64,000 bases of DNA. It comes from Wuchereria bancrofti (lineage: Eukaryota; Nematoda; Chromadorea; Rhabditida; Onchocercidae). The translations under genes and the position numbers were made by a program. The notes under the pieces are model-generated. The model made no database searches, had not been told where the DNA came from, and saw only the letters and a list, made by a program, of their open reading frames with translations. Each line of letters opens with the position of its first letter. Position 1 is the stretch's first letter. Positions 11,297-24,660 of this stretch are shown here, in pieces. The DNA lies in the NCBI GenBank assembly GCA_005281725.1, contig SSBO01000003.1, positions 6,386,495 to 6,450,494 on the forward strand. Direction: 5' to 3'.

Positions 11297-14200
11297 TTAT
11301 CGTTTTACGATTCTCCAATCTTTGCGTGGTATTTCTTGAAAATATCTAATTTTCCTAAAAGACAATCTATACCAAATAATTCCAACAACAGAACACAATG
11401 CAACAGCGATATAATAACCATCTACAGCCAGTTCGCAAACATTTCCTTCTGCTGTGCATTGATTCATTGACACTTCAGTATTGCATGAACCAAGAATGCT
11501 ACAAAAGATTACTTGAACAACTTCGAATTTCGAAGAGAAATGAAACGAAAAAAAAAAAAACTTATACAAAATAAATAAACTGAAGTGGATGAAAGGCATT
11601 TCGTCAGTTGTGCAATTATTTCCCACAGCTCTTAGTTACCGCGCATGATGGATGAAGTATTGAATTATTCTAGGTGCTAATAACTATTTTCACTGGTTAA
11701 ATTACACATGGGAATGAAAGGTACATCGAGAGTAGTATTTCCTATTATTTGCAAACCATTCGGAGAATTTTATGAATTCCAAGGGTTCCAATATGTTTTA
11801 GTGAAATTTAAAGGGACCTATAAAATCTGTACCCAAAAAAAAAAACTGCAACTGAAACTCACGTTTTGGTCCCTTTAACGACACAATTCTTAAAAGTGAA
11901 ATGGTCTGTAAGCGAAAGAATAAGTGTGACAGGCCAGTTACCGCCTAAATTACTGAGTGTGTTGAGCAAAGTCATATATGTACCTCCGATTGTTGGGTCT
12001 GATACCTGGGCAAAGAATGCCATAAGCGACACAAACATGCTATAGGATGCCACCTGAAAATCGCAATAATTAATGTACGAAATAAATCATTTCATTAGAG
12101 TCTTCATCAGCATAATGTGTGGTTTTAAAATAACACATATCAGATCTCACTTCACTTTGTAAGTACACAACCCGTAAGTGATATAGGAATGGTTCTAGGA
12201 AAATACATTAAATACAGCTACAATTCATTCGAAATATTATAACCGAGATATTTTAAAGTAATTTTTGTAAAGGAAAAGGAATCCTCTCTGTTTCATTTCG
12301 GAGCGATTTGCTTAAATCATGTTGTAAAATACAGAAATTTTCATTATGAATATCGTTAAGTTTTGCAGAAAAGTATGGATAACAAACCTGATGGAAACAG
12401 TATGCTACGATCCAAACAGCATAGAGCAACGTTGGAAAGTCTTTAGAAGACAATGAAGGTGTGCACCAAACCATTGTTGCAAATACTCCACTCAAGAATA
12501 TCCTGAAAGTTTTGGCGGTAAACATTTAGCTGTAAAAAATTTCATGAAATTAAATGATACATATATAATGAAAGTAATGAACTATTTAACCGATACTAAA
12601 AGTAATATACAAAGAAGAGTCAGTATTACGTCACTAACATTAAATTAAACAAAACTCTCAACAAACCTATAGGGATAAGCAAGAAGGAAAATATTCAGAG
12701 GTCGCGGACCGGCTATATATTTGCCAACTACCCAGGGTAGCAATACCTGAAACATGGTATAGAAAGAAAAAGCAATAGATTTTTACAAATATTTAATTAT
12801 CGAAGAGTAAAGCTAACCTGCAAAGGTACCAAAAACAGAGCAATACTGGATAGCTTATCCTTCGGCATACCCATACTAATTAATTTTAAACCTGTGATCC
12901 CATCAGTAGCCGCAAATGCGAACTGCAAAAACAAACATTTAAAATATCCTGAGACTCTTCGTTACAGATTTCATCATAAAGTCATTACCCTAGCTAACAC
13001 CAAAGTGTAAGCCATAATACTGACCTAAACCAGCTACAACCATTAGCTGCACTCGCTAAAGATAAACTGAGTAATACAGCTAAAACACAAAATCTCTCCA
13101 TTTCCATACAACTTTTCATACAAAAAAAATATATAATGCATAATCCTTTTATTAAAAAAGATTCAGTCAAAAAATTAAGTGCACTATTCAGATTTTTTAT
13201 GCAACTGTATTTACTGTCTTGTTCTGTAATCCACAGTATCTTTTACCTTTCCGGTTAGTAAGACAATGACCATCCACATAACTGGCTTCAACCGCAAGAT
13301 TTTCCATAAAACGGCATAAGTTTGAAAAATTCCTAACTCTAACTCCTCATTCTTGTTATCAGCATCATCCCTAAAATAATAAATCAATCAGCAGTTGCTC
13401 TAGACTTTTTTTCAATGAGCAAAAACAGTAGCACTTGCACTTGCCTGAACAACAGTTCTGCTCCAGCAGTTTTAGAAGTATAAAATTTGATCAGTGTAAC
13501 TCTTACTGTTACAAATTTATTAATTCATTCCAGCATAATTTCATCCCTTTTCTGGCTGGGATTAGATTTAATTACTCCTCTTCGTAAATATAAACAATGA
13601 ATCTTATGTATGATCTGTCTAAAAATCTTATGTATATAAACAAAATAGAAGAACTGACTTATCTATGACGGAATGATCAACTTCTTCTTTGAAAATGAGT
13701 ACCAGCGTTGTTGTGATCAGAAACACCCATCCCCAGAAAAATATGAAACCTGCAGAATAAGTAGGAATGAATTCTAAAATTTCAGTGAAATTTTATGCTA
13801 AATAAAATGTTTTGTCGAAAGATATTGCAAACAACAGTGTCTGTGAACAAAATGCACAATGTGCCATCAACAATTGCAGAGTGATAAACAGGTAAAACAT
13901 TAAGAGTAGGAAAAGTATAATGAAGGCAAGATACACTCAGGAGGAGAAAATAGAACAACGGCAAGACAACTACTGAAGCAATTGAAAACTAATTCTGATT
14001 CTATACTTCAACTTTGTTTTGGTTTTTCACTGCATTTCATCCGTCTAGTAGGACTACATAATTTTAAATTTATTTCCTTTCTTCACTGCGCGTTTTAAGT
14101 TGTAGCATAAAATTTATACCACCAACAATCGAAAGGTTATATGCAGCTGTCATTATACCGACTAATTTCCTTTGAATAAGAATAATGTAGTTTGGAAAGA

Positions 14201-17200
14201 AAATTAGGTAAATTCATACTGTGCAGTACAGTTTACATTATTGATCATAAACTGCGGAGAAGCCACCACTAAAAAAGTGGAACCCGTGTAAAGTACTTAT
14301 CCATCCAATCAGTAAGAAAAAACCCCAAATTTTTTAAAGCCATAAACGAGACCAAAATAAATCTATCACCTATACATTAATTCATGATATAAAAACATGA
14401 TCCTGAAGGACATAGCTATCCTAGATAATGCGTTATTTTAGATATGACGGAGAAAACGAGGATGTTACCTTTTATTTCTTTTTTTCAAATTTTTGCACTA
14501 GTTGAAATCGAACATCGAATCGAATTGACATCAATATCACAAGTTCCGTTACACTTCTAGAGCATATATTTTCAGGAATTTGAACGAATTAAGCTAAGAG
14601 TCATTCACGAAATAGACTGGGTGACCAAAATAAAAAGGCAAAAAAAATTCAATTTATTTAGAAGCAGAGATTCATGATAGAACCAAACGGATGCGTAACA
14701 TAGAACAAAATGCGAACAGTAAAGTAGCAACAGCAGCAGTAGCAAGGAAAAGTGGATGAGTAACGGGGAAGTGACAAAGACATGAAAGCAGCATTCGAGA
14801 ATAAGCAACAGGTCCTAAGAATTGAGAAGCAATCTGCTCTAAGCGACAAATTGAATTCCATCCTATCATTACTCACAGCCTAAACTCAGATTGAGGAAGT
14901 GGATACGCAAATCTATCTAATTCAGCATAAGGAGTTAGAAAGGCAACTTCTAAAGCTTAAGCTTCACCTGCTAAGCTCTATCAACGTAGATTTCCGTTAG
15001 GGTCATAATTGCTGTCACCTATCTTCTGAGGACAGTTACGGTGTGCCACCGACAGTAACACAACCCGGGATCCCAAGCAGTGGTCGACTCAACTGCTATA
15101 AACTTAACGAAGCCAACAATGCACCTTCACAGCGATATACGACACCTCCCCTCTCTACTCGTACTTCTGTTATGTGTTGTTATCGCAACTGTTATCATCC
15201 AAGGACACACCGTCGGTCAGTTTGTTTTTCTTTCTTCAAATACCTACTTCTTCTTCATAATTTAAAATATACCAGTCGTCTCGCTATTTTATATTAAATG
15301 AACAGTCTGATATATTCTTCCTTCTTATCATTGTTATTTCAGTGTAGCTTAGCAATTATTACTCCTCAATATTCATAACTTTCCCAGGAAAATGGAGTCC
15401 TGTGATGTTCAACTTTTCATCCTAATCCTTCTAAATTTGTAAATTGAACTGAGATATACTTCACTTCTTTCACCTTTCCATAAGTTTTCCACTTATTTAT
15501 TACTAGTGAACTTATTTTAATCCATAATTTTAATCCACCAAAAAGCAAAAACATTAGTCTGAATCATGGCCATCCAAATATCCTTCACCTCGTCGACACA
15601 AAAGCTAAGCATCGTATATTCTCCTCCTTTCTGAACTACTAATTTTTTGAGACTGATAACACTTTATGCAAAACTGATATTTCTTCACATTTTTTCTCAT
15701 TGAGTGTTTACTTTTGACTGTAAATATGCTCATCACTTTTTTCCAATGGCATTAAAAAAGGAATAAGAAATTTGAAGAAGCACATATTACAATGGACAAC
15801 TGCAAATCGGAGAAGCTTCGCGAGCTTGTATTAGAAACAATTGGTCTCTTTCCTCACCAATACAGCTATCAAGCAAGGTATATGAAAGAGCAAGCTGAAA
15901 TTCGTTTTGGCAACTGGTGGTCAGCTGTTATTATTGGTGATCGAGGCGGCTATGGTATGAGTGCTGTTTACGATCAATATGCTAACACAAGGTATGTGAG
16001 ATGAAACAATATTGTAGCATTTTCTGTTTTAACAAATTATACAATATACATAGAAAAATGTATTGTTCAAAGTAGTCGTTTTTGCAGCTATAGTTTGAAA
16101 AAAAAAAACGGAAAACATACACTTGGAATTACTTAAACTAATCATCAATGAACAGTAAATCTCCTAACAGAAAAAAGTGTGGCCAGACAGTTTCAATTTG
16201 GATTATGTTGTAGAATCCGTAATGTAATATTTTTGCCGAAATAAACACTATCCAAACGCATGCTCTCGAAATTTGAATGATTAAGAAAATACAGAATAAC
16301 TTAGTCCTCGTGTTACAAACCCGTGGCCGCATGTCATTCAAACGATCTTTCTAAAAACGATCTAATAAAAGTTTTCACGCCTTTTCATTTTTCCTTAGCT
16401 AATATTTATTAGTTCCAAACTGTTAGGAGTAAAAGAAACAAATTTCATTTCATTATTCGAAATCTGACTGAAGTCAGAGACTTATTTTTAAGGGACAAAT
16501 TCCCGGTGGAACTGAAAAAAATTCAGTAGTTCAAATTGCTTTTATGCATTATTCATTCATCCCAGATTACTTACAGCTGCGAGTTGAGGATTTTCGACAC
16601 ATTCTATTGGATAGGACGAACGAGCTAGTCGGTGGTTTATCTGGTAATAATTGGTGCAAAATACATCTTTTTCATCAAGATTTCCTATTATAAACTATGA
16701 TTCCTTATGATTTATGTTATTTGCCGTTTTATAAATGTTCTCTCAAATTCAAATTTTAATATGCCAATATCAATCATTCTCCTCTTTTCATTAGTGAAAG
16801 ATACCACTCTTTTTATTGCCGTCCCTTTATTTAAAAAAACTATCGCAAATTGCTGCATTCTGAAATGGAGTGGAAAATAGCTCTGTTGTCTACTTCCATT
16901 TCGCTTCAGGCATTCTTGCACTCTTACTGAAGTAGACAACTTACTAAAAAAAAATAGACAGGTAGAGTACTGGTAGAGATTACTACAAATTATGTCAATA
17001 TTTTTGGATAAATTAATCTTTCAAGATATTTTACTCTATATAAAAAATCTCTTCGTAGTAAATCATTATACATTAAGTGGAGAAAGTAAACTGCACTAAA
17101 ACTAAACACATGAAGTCACTGTTTCATGTTCATCCTAATTACATATTAAATGAGAAATTCTATTTACTAGCTGCACTAAAGATCTATGTTTTGTTACATT

Positions 17201-19681
17201 TGAGAAAAAAGAGTCTTTAAAGGCCATACATTATAAAAACCAATACTGAGCTTCAAAGACTGAGAGTTTGGAAATATTCTCATCGGAATAGTAATATGAG
17301 TACCAAAAGTATTCATTAGATTTTCTCTTATACAAAACAGTAAACGATGTTATATTTCTTCCAGCTTTTTTCCTTTCTACATATTTTTCGTTCGTAAAAA
17401 ATTCTTTACATACAATTAAATTAAATGCAAAAAAGTGAGTTTTCTGGAAAATTTGTTATGTTTTTCCTAGCAATATTAGAAAAAAGTACCAAATAGTTAT
17501 GTAATTTCAAAATTTATTTGTCACAATATTCAAAACTGTAGTCTAACTCAAATACCTAATCCTCGTTATCTTCGGAGATAGAGAGAGCAGTGTTTCTCAT
17601 TTCAAATGTTTTTCATTAAATTCTCATTTCAAAACTGACAAACTACATTTACAACTAAAAATATGCACATATATGAAAACAAGAAAAAAGACAAGAAAGA
17701 GCTAACCGGATAGGTTTACTAGGCCGAACGGCTCCGGCTTATTACGGAAGAAACGATTGGCAAAATCGGGTGAGTCGAGCGTTAAAAACATGACATTTCC
17801 CAAGAAAAAGCCAGCTGTTTGACCTGCTGCATTGCAAGTCGATGCATGCCCTACATTCTCCCTGTAATGTCAATATTTATTTGTTAAATCCAGACAAACT
17901 CAGAAAAGGTTTGTCCGGTCATTCAATGCATTACAACTAAAGCGGTAATGCTAGTGTAAACAAATAAAATCATACAAGAAAATATAGTAACAGAACATGT
18001 AAAGGTATTACGTATAGTTTTAATATTTAAAAGTCTTGCATTACGATAAATGTAGCAAAGTATAATCTAATTTGTCGAAGATAAAAGGAAGGACACACTT
18101 TCTTGAACAGGATAAGGACATATGTTCCTAACTTTACGCAAATGTTTAACTATTAGATAAGACTAGTATATTACAAAATTGCAAGTAGTCACTTAGAAAG
18201 CATGGTAAGTGCCCAGCCATCCACGGCTATATCCTGTGTAGCGGCAAGAAAATTCAGTGGCAAAAACAAAAACATTAACAAGAACACATTTGGCGGCTTT
18301 GAATCTGAAATAAGAATATTTAAAGACAGTTATAAAGAACTAAATAAGTAGTATCCAAACATATAACTTCTCTAATTCCTCTTCTTGTACAATTTCCACC
18401 TTAAAAGCATAACAAACAAGCTTACCTGCACCACTATCACCCATAATTTCAGAAACTCTGTAGGACAATAAAAGCATAAAAATGCCAATAAGATACTGAC
18501 ATGGAACCATCCACGATTTCCGACGACCTATACGTCTCCAGTAAACTGAATCCACAATTGGTGCCCAAAGCAACTTCACGCTGAAAAAAAATAAACATTC
18601 TTTACAAAAAATTCAGTCACTGCATATGTTTAACAAGGAAGATGCAAACTCCACAATAATCCTGCTTATAACATAGAAATTTATTCGGAATGTTAAAATA
18701 TATTCCATGACGACGCCTATCAGAAAGGTATATTTTCTCTATATTGTATAAACTGTCATTTAAACCAAAACATACGTAACAAGAGTATATAATATACCTA
18801 AAAGGCCAATGTGCAAATGAGAAGATCGCTTGCTGACCATATGATACATGTTTACTGGACAGTACAAGTGGAATGGCTGCAATCAAACCTAAAGGGATGC
18901 CTTGTAGTAAATAGAGAAATGTTAACAAGCATAATGATCCGAAATCTCCTTGAAATGATTTTCTGACACGGCCCAACCATGACAACGGTAAATCTTCCGA
19001 TGGACTCTGAAAATGAAATCATTTCAATGTTTATAATTAATCATTTACTGCAAGGGAAAAACCATTGTATAATAACATTATTTCGAAAATTCATATTTAA
19101 AAGTGTGTTCCTCTTATAGATTAATACGTAAAGACTTGAATGATGAACATATGATTTCCATGTGAGCATTAGTCCCACAATATAAACAGAAGTGAGTTCT
19201 CACTACCACCAAAAATAAAAGCATATGACAGAGCGAAAATAGCAACTATCCAATGGATTTTAACTTTCAAATATTGCATTCAGCCTCTCCAAGTTTGGTA
19301 CCAAATCTGTGAGATATTGCAAAAACTGGAATGAACTTCACGAAATTTTACATATAGATATGGCTAAGGTAGGATAGAAAAAAGTAACGGCAACAGCAGG
19401 AGTTACTACCACAAAACAGTGTTGGACTATCAGCTCTCTTGGAAAAGGAAAAATATCACTATTACCTCGTCCAGTTTCTTCATCTTATCAACTTCTTCAT
19501 CCCCTGATTTGCTGATACCTTCGGTATTAAGTTTGCAGTTATGTCGTTTCAGTCGGTATCGTGTATAAGGAACTCTGGTGGGGGTTATGAAGCCTGATTC
19601 CGTGGTTACAGTATCATCTGTCTTTTCATCCATATACTCAAATGTTTCATTTCGATGTCCAAATAGCATTTCTTCCGCCAT
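11297..19681 (-). CDS. SLC33A1: Acetyl-coenzyme A transporter (AT-1 / SLC33A1)
   Basis: Twelve exons join in perfect phase to 584 residues: 19681-19466, 19006-18798, 18580-18426, 18304-18193, 17861-17707, 13749-13659, 13370-13247, 12922-12818, 12746-12667, 12502-12388, 12053-11863 and 11498-11297. The family imports cytosolic acetyl-CoA into the ER lumen for acetylation of secretory proteins. Hallmarks in order: LYLLQGIPLGL and SKHVSYGQQAIFSF in the first membrane segments, KLLWAPIVDSVYW followed by GRRKSWMVP, LAATQDIAVDGWALTML, ENVGHASTCNAAGQTAG, FAATDGITGLKLI, and IGGTYMTLLNTLSNLGGNWP near the end. It has about a dozen hydrophobic segments and a basic C-terminus. The N-terminal 72 residues are acidic and poorly conserved. 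A TTTCCTGCAG acceptor at 19692 lies 10 bases before the ATG and may take a spliced leader. Intron 5 is 4 kb and hosts a gene on the other strand. An alternative first exon lies upstream at 21262-21336. Confidence 0.95.
15119..16529 (+). CDS. Small secreted or membrane-anchored protein nested in SLC33A1 intron 5
   Basis: Three plus-strand exons, 15119-15215, 15781-15991 and 16493-16529, join in phase to a complete 114-residue protein. Exon 1 encodes a short basic/polar start then a strong hydrophobic segment (LLVLLLCVVIATVII, about residues 12-28), so a signal peptide or signal anchor. Exon 2 encodes a compact domain with YSYQARYMKEQAEIRFGNWW, then VIIGDRGGYGMSAVYDQYAN. Exon 3 adds a dozen residues and a stop. 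The pattern helix, K/RFG..W, VIxG..GGY resembles the dynein light chain (DLC8) fold, but the similarity is faint and I would not name it on that alone. The whole gene sits in intron 5 of SLC33A1 (13750-17706) on the opposite strand. The acceptor of exon 2 is purine-rich and weak, so that boundary is the least secure. Confidence 0.58.
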
Positions 19682-19691
19682 ACTGATTGAA

Positions 19692-21261
19692 CTGCAGGAA
19701 ACGTCTCCAGCACAGTTACACACTGGTCTAATTTTCCCCTCGTGAATGTACGTGCCGTATCAAGACGGAAGGTCTAAACGTACCTGCAATGACTAAGGAG
19801 CCGGATATAAAATCAAACGGAAGCCCTCAAAAACTGCAAATAGTTTACGCAAAATGCACGCCCCTGCCACGACGTATAACCCGCCCATACCATAATGCAA
19901 ATTCCATTGCGGAATGCTTGCGGCTGTTGCAACTCGATGGCTGTGCATTAAATCATTCTCATCAGATAGTGCTTGTGAATGAAATGTGACCGGACTGTCG
20001 GGTACCGGAGTGCTTCAGGTTATTCCACCGCGCTGTACCGGTTGATAGAAAGTCTTAATTAATGGAATTTATCGTCTAAGAAAAAAGAAGTATCTTGGTA
20101 TCGAATCAGAATAATTTTATCGCTGATATTTTACTCGAAAGCAACGAGATGGATGATCTTCATATTATTCTGTCAGCTTTAGTTCTTTAGTCTTTAATTT
20201 CCGTCTTTAGTTCTAACTCTTTTGTGTCATCAAATTTTCCGTGTCAATTTTGTGTTTCACAATTTATAATCAAGTAAAAAATTTTGAGAAAAAATGACTT
20301 AAGCCATTTCTCGGTGTCTTGACTTGCAAGTTGAGCTGAAAATTACAAATAAAAAAAACCCACAGAGACAGTTTCCGATTACGAACAGTCTCCATAAATT
20401 TAAAATCCACAATGTTCCAACATTTTTGCCAAATATGGATACATATTAGACAAAAAATTTGTTTACCGACCAAAATGGGAGCTGAAGCTAACCTTTGGAA
20501 GTAGCTGATGATTGAGTTTAAAAGTTGAAGTCAAAAATCAAATTAAAACGTTTTATTGAAGTTATAGGAAATCAAAAAAGGAAAAATCTTTCGCACTTGT
20601 TAGCTAACAAATTTGATGAAGTACTTTTAATAAAATCATTTGCTTATCTCAAACAGAGGTGAAGTTTAAAGAGTTTCTAATTTAAAAGATTTATTCTGCA
20701 TTTGTTGTGGTCTCTGTCTGATTATTTTCCAATTTGATAAAGTAATAAATTATTCTTCATATCAGTATCAATTACAACTAAATCAATTCTTTTCAAAATG
20801 ATGTAATATCAACACTAATCCATATTCAAATGTTGTTTTTTAAAGACGAAACCGCTTGGTGTTTAAGTGGAATTGGCAGTTTAGTACAGCTCGATTTATT
20901 CAATGGTTTAATATGAAGCTGATAAGATTGAAAGTTGAAGGCTTTGCTTGGAGAAAAAACTGATAAAAAAGGACTGATAAAGTGAAACAAACAGTAGTAT
21001 GAATGAAACTTCCCGGGAACGTTTCTCAAAAATGCTTTTTTGCTTTTGCTAACATTTTCTGTAATCAAATATTTGACCTATTTATACAGCGATCGCTGTC
21101 TTGGGAGTAACTATCCGAATCAATGAGTCGGGAATGACAAATGTAACATGATTATGTGAGACTATTCAATTAAACTCATTATTTTGTATTTTCTGTGTAA
21201 AAATCGTTTTGAAATAGTTTACAGTATCGATTAATTAAAAAAGCATGAAGAAGAGACTTAC
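19692..21261. other. Upstream region or first intron of SLC33A1
   Basis: Lies between the two possible first exons of SLC33A1. It contains the promoter of the shorter transcript form or acts as intron for the longer one. A 66-codon plus-strand frame at 19789-19989 is compositionally GC-richer but has no splice context or recognisable content. Confidence 0.45.
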
Positions 21262-21336
21262 GCTGTAATCGAAATTATGGATGACAAGTGGGTCATTTAT
21301 AGGTGAATGTTGGAAAGAACTTCGATCGGAGGTCAT
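21262..21336 (-). CDS. SLC33A1: Candidate alternative first exon of SLC33A1
   Basis: A minus-strand ATG at 21336-21334 opens 25 codons ending exactly at a strong C|GTAAGT donor in phase 0. Exon 2 of SLC33A1 (19006) also starts in phase 0, so this exon can splice directly to it and skip the 72-residue exon 1. It would replace the acidic N-terminus by a 25-residue one (it ends in HNFDYS) before the first membrane segment. It does not fit the acceptor of exon 1, which is in the wrong frame for it. Support is splice logic only. Confidence 0.45.
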
Positions 21337-22110
21337 CGAAAACTCGAAAAGGCTTTGTTGTTACTTCTGGTAACTGTTAACGGTATGAAAATGTCTCTAA
21401 GCGTTATTTCAGGTTTGAATTTCATCAAATTCCAGTTTTTATCGATAAGCGCTTCTTTTTTTTCGAAGCAGTAATAAACAACCAGTGCCACATTGTTGCT
21501 CTACAATCAAGGCTGTTTCTAATTTCAAAGAGAGGAAGTTGTCTTTCCAATTAAATCGGAAGAGAAAATAATAACATCAAAAGTGAAGTGTTGGAGTGGG
21601 TAGTATAGATTGTCGATAAAAGAAAATGCGATAAGCGGCGGTGAATCTAAGGAAAGTTCCACTTAGTCATGTTTGTTTCAAACTTCTCAGAGAGCTGTTC
21701 AGGAATGATCCTTAGTAAATAATAGTACTAAGAAGACCAGGAAGACAGTGGAACTTAAGTTAAGATGAAATTAGTGAATTCGAAAGCAACCAACTTTCAA
21801 TCCTTTGAAATCAAAAGCGGTAGAGAGTGAGAAAGCGGGAAACAGGTGAAAGACGGTCCAGCTAAGCAAACAGCTGTTATCAAAACAAGTTCATTATGAA
21901 CTAATATGACATGATGAGGAGCGTAAGAATTTATCGATAAGATCAACTGAAGAAACTGTCATTACTGGCCGACGAGAAGAACCATCTAATACTATAATTG
22001 TCACTGTGTAAAAATGGCAGTAATTCATTCACTGCTTTTCAAGACTAACCATTGTTGTTCCTTAAACTATCTTTGCAGTAATTAGTCTATAACGTTGTTT
22101 GTTGGAGATA

Positions 22111-22269
22111 TCCATTAATGTCAACACATCACGTGATATTCTGGTTTTGTATCACTTAAACAATGACATCACAAATTATTGGTGATAACACAAATCACTG
22201 GTGTACTCATAGAGTCCATTAATGACAATATATCACGTGACATTCTGGTTTTATATTAAGTAAACAATG
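22111..22269. repeat. Two diverged copies of a ~55-60 bp unit, each with TCACGTGA
   Basis: Copy 1 starts at 22111 and copy 2 at 22215. Both begin TCCATTAATG, contain the 8-bp palindrome TCACGTGA (22129-22136 and 22233-22240), then ATTCTGGTTTT and a TAAACAATG end. The copies differ by substitutions and small indels. TCACGTGA is the core of E-box/M-box sites bound by bHLH-ZIP factors of the MiT/TFE (HLH-30) type. They lie about 0.8-0.9 kb upstream of the alternative SLC33A1 exon. Confidence 0.6.
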
Positions 22270-23051
22270 GTACTGATAGTGATGACATTCATAGTCAATT
22301 CTTTGAACTTTCAAGCAACTCATTTTCCAAAAATTTTAGAATGCTGAAACAATTAAGAAGAGAACTCTCTTGCGGTCATAGGTTGCCAACAAAAGTGAAT
22401 AATTAACGATGTAGTTATATACTAATAATTTTTGGCGCAAGAAAAAAAAAAACGTAATTTTTTATGAATAAATTGGTAGCTTTTTCTGTGTTTCTATTTC
22501 AATACGCTTAATTAGATCCAATAATTCATTAAAATTGACTATTATCTCGAGCATTCTCATTTCTTGTTTAAAGGGAAAATAGTCAGATACACGGATATTT
22601 ATTCTTTTTGAAAGAAATGTGAGTATATATGTTTGTCGGACAAACAAAACTTCCAAATGTAAAGTGTTTCTCTTTAATTCACATTGGTTCTAACATCACA
22701 TCTCCAAATTACAACATAACTTTTAATTCAGCTGTCACTCTATGTATGATAGTTCCCCGTTCACATTTCATAGTTTTATAACAAAATATGAACCTTTGAA
22801 TGATTGGTATTTCTTTCTTCCATATCGATCAATTTAGTTGATAATATACCGGATCTTTCGATCGATTTGTTTTCAAAGGTAATGTCACTGATAACGATGA
22901 CATTCATTGGATTCTGTTCTATTGTCGGCGAAATTTTTGCCATTTTTGTTTTCGCTGCAAATAATAATTTTGTACAAACATTGTGTTTGTAAATTATAAT
23001 TGAATATGCTTATATTTATCTCCTTTACAATGACTTCAAAGAGCTGTGACT

Positions 23052-23088
23052 GCAATGTATGCATGCATGTTATGCATGCATACATTGC
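23052..23088. repeat. Perfect 17-bp inverted repeat with 3-base loop
   Basis: Arms 23052-23068 and 23072-23088 are exact reverse complements around a GTT loop and are built from ATGCATGCAT. It lies far from any gene I can see. It could extrude as a cruciform or fold as an RNA hairpin. Confidence 0.8.
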
Positions 23089-24660
23089 GGCTGGAGAATG
23101 CATGGTTTAAAAAAGAAAATGAGGTTTATTAATCAAATTTTAATAAAGTTTCAAATAATCGGCTTTTTCTTCTTCACAGCAAGCAGTGTGATAAATTTAT
23201 GATATTAAGTGAAAAATTCTTAATGTAATAAAAGAAAAACGACAGATGATTGAAATGGAAATTTAGTAACAAAAGGTTGTCAAAAGGAGAATAATTGCAG
23301 GATCTGATCTGTAATGCAAAGCAGCTTGAATTCGACTTAAAATATTGCACTAGCTGTCATTATGACTAATAAAATAAAAAATTAATCCTAACATTCCCTT
23401 TTGTTTAGAAAACATTTCTTTTGAAATCAGACAATAAAAATTTTGAAATTTTATTTAATTTTTTAATTAGATGTCATGACTTCTAGTAAATGGAACTACT
23501 TTGATGATTTCTGCAACACATTTTAGGTACTAAATTATTAAAAAACGTTATTGAAGTTCTTATCAGAAGAATGCTGAGATTTGGTAAAAGTCATCTACGT
23601 AATAGCAAGGAAATATCAAATATCAAGCGTACGTTACAGCATTTTAGAATTTATGTATACTAGTTAAGGAACTTTTAGGTTAGTTGAAATATCTATCTTT
23701 TTCTTATCAGTTCTCTGCCAATAAGTTGCTACTTTTTTTAAATCTTGCAAAAACCATTCAATATTTCCTATTTGGAATTTCACACGTTCGAAAATATCTG
23801 TTTTAATTTTCAGCAACTGGAAAAGTTTTAGATTAATTGAAATCTAATTGGTTTTATTGGTAAAGGAATTGTAAGAGAAACTAATTTCAAAGTTTAAATT
23901 TTCTCATGGAAATATATAAATGGTAACATTAAAAGGTGTCCACAAACGAAGAAATGTCATTAGAAAGTGAATGTTATTTCTGATCACAAAGTTCGCAATA
24001 ACATTATAGTAACACGCAGCTGCAGTAAGACAACGCCGGTCTCCCGTTATTTTATATTATAAATATTTTAAATGATTTACATATTCTAAAAGGGAATATG
24101 ACTGACCGACTAGTTTTCTGAGCGGAATTGAAACCTGTCACATATTTTCCCATTTATAGTCCACAGAATTTCGAATACTAACAAATTGAAACTAAAAGTG
24201 AAGCAAATATTTTCTCTTTCTCTTAAGCTTTTTAATACGATGACAGTCTAATTGGGTGGTAAATATGCAGCATTCATCTTTGCTACTGTTTTTCATTCCA
24301 TGTACTGGTTTTCTCTTTTCTGTTATCGTCTTGCAGGATGAAAACATCGTCAACAGACAGGAATGAAAGCAATATATGATTCCTGTTGCATAGAAAATGA
24401 AGACATTTCTTTAAATAAGGAAAAATTCACTCTCAAATTCCATTTCTTCTTCATTGTTTCCTGTTTTCTTAATAGTTTCACACTTGAAATTCCTACTAGT
24501 ACATAATTCTGTCGTTTTTATTTACGAAGTCGACGACATGCATTGTAATTATCAATCATCTAATTTTAATAGCTTTTTTCGGTTAATCGTTCGAATTTTG
24601 GATTTTCTTTCCTTCAGAAACAATTTTAAAATTATTGCATCAATGCAAATGAAATAAGCA

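Noticed and set aside
14605..14876. Leu/Cys-rich overlapping minus-strand frames
   Set aside because: Low-complexity CAG/GCA-type repeat read in three frames inside an SLC33A1 intron; no splice context.
16561..16660. Plus-strand stretch reading DYLQLRVEDFRHILLDRTNELVGGLSG after the nested gene's stop
   Set aside because: Protein-like and open, but its phase does not follow exon 2 of the nested gene; the frame that does fit reaches a stop at 16527. Possibly an alternative exon, not supported enough to annotate.
19789..19989. 66-codon plus-strand frame upstream of SLC33A1
   Set aside because: No similarity, no splice signals, and it lies in the likely promoter region.
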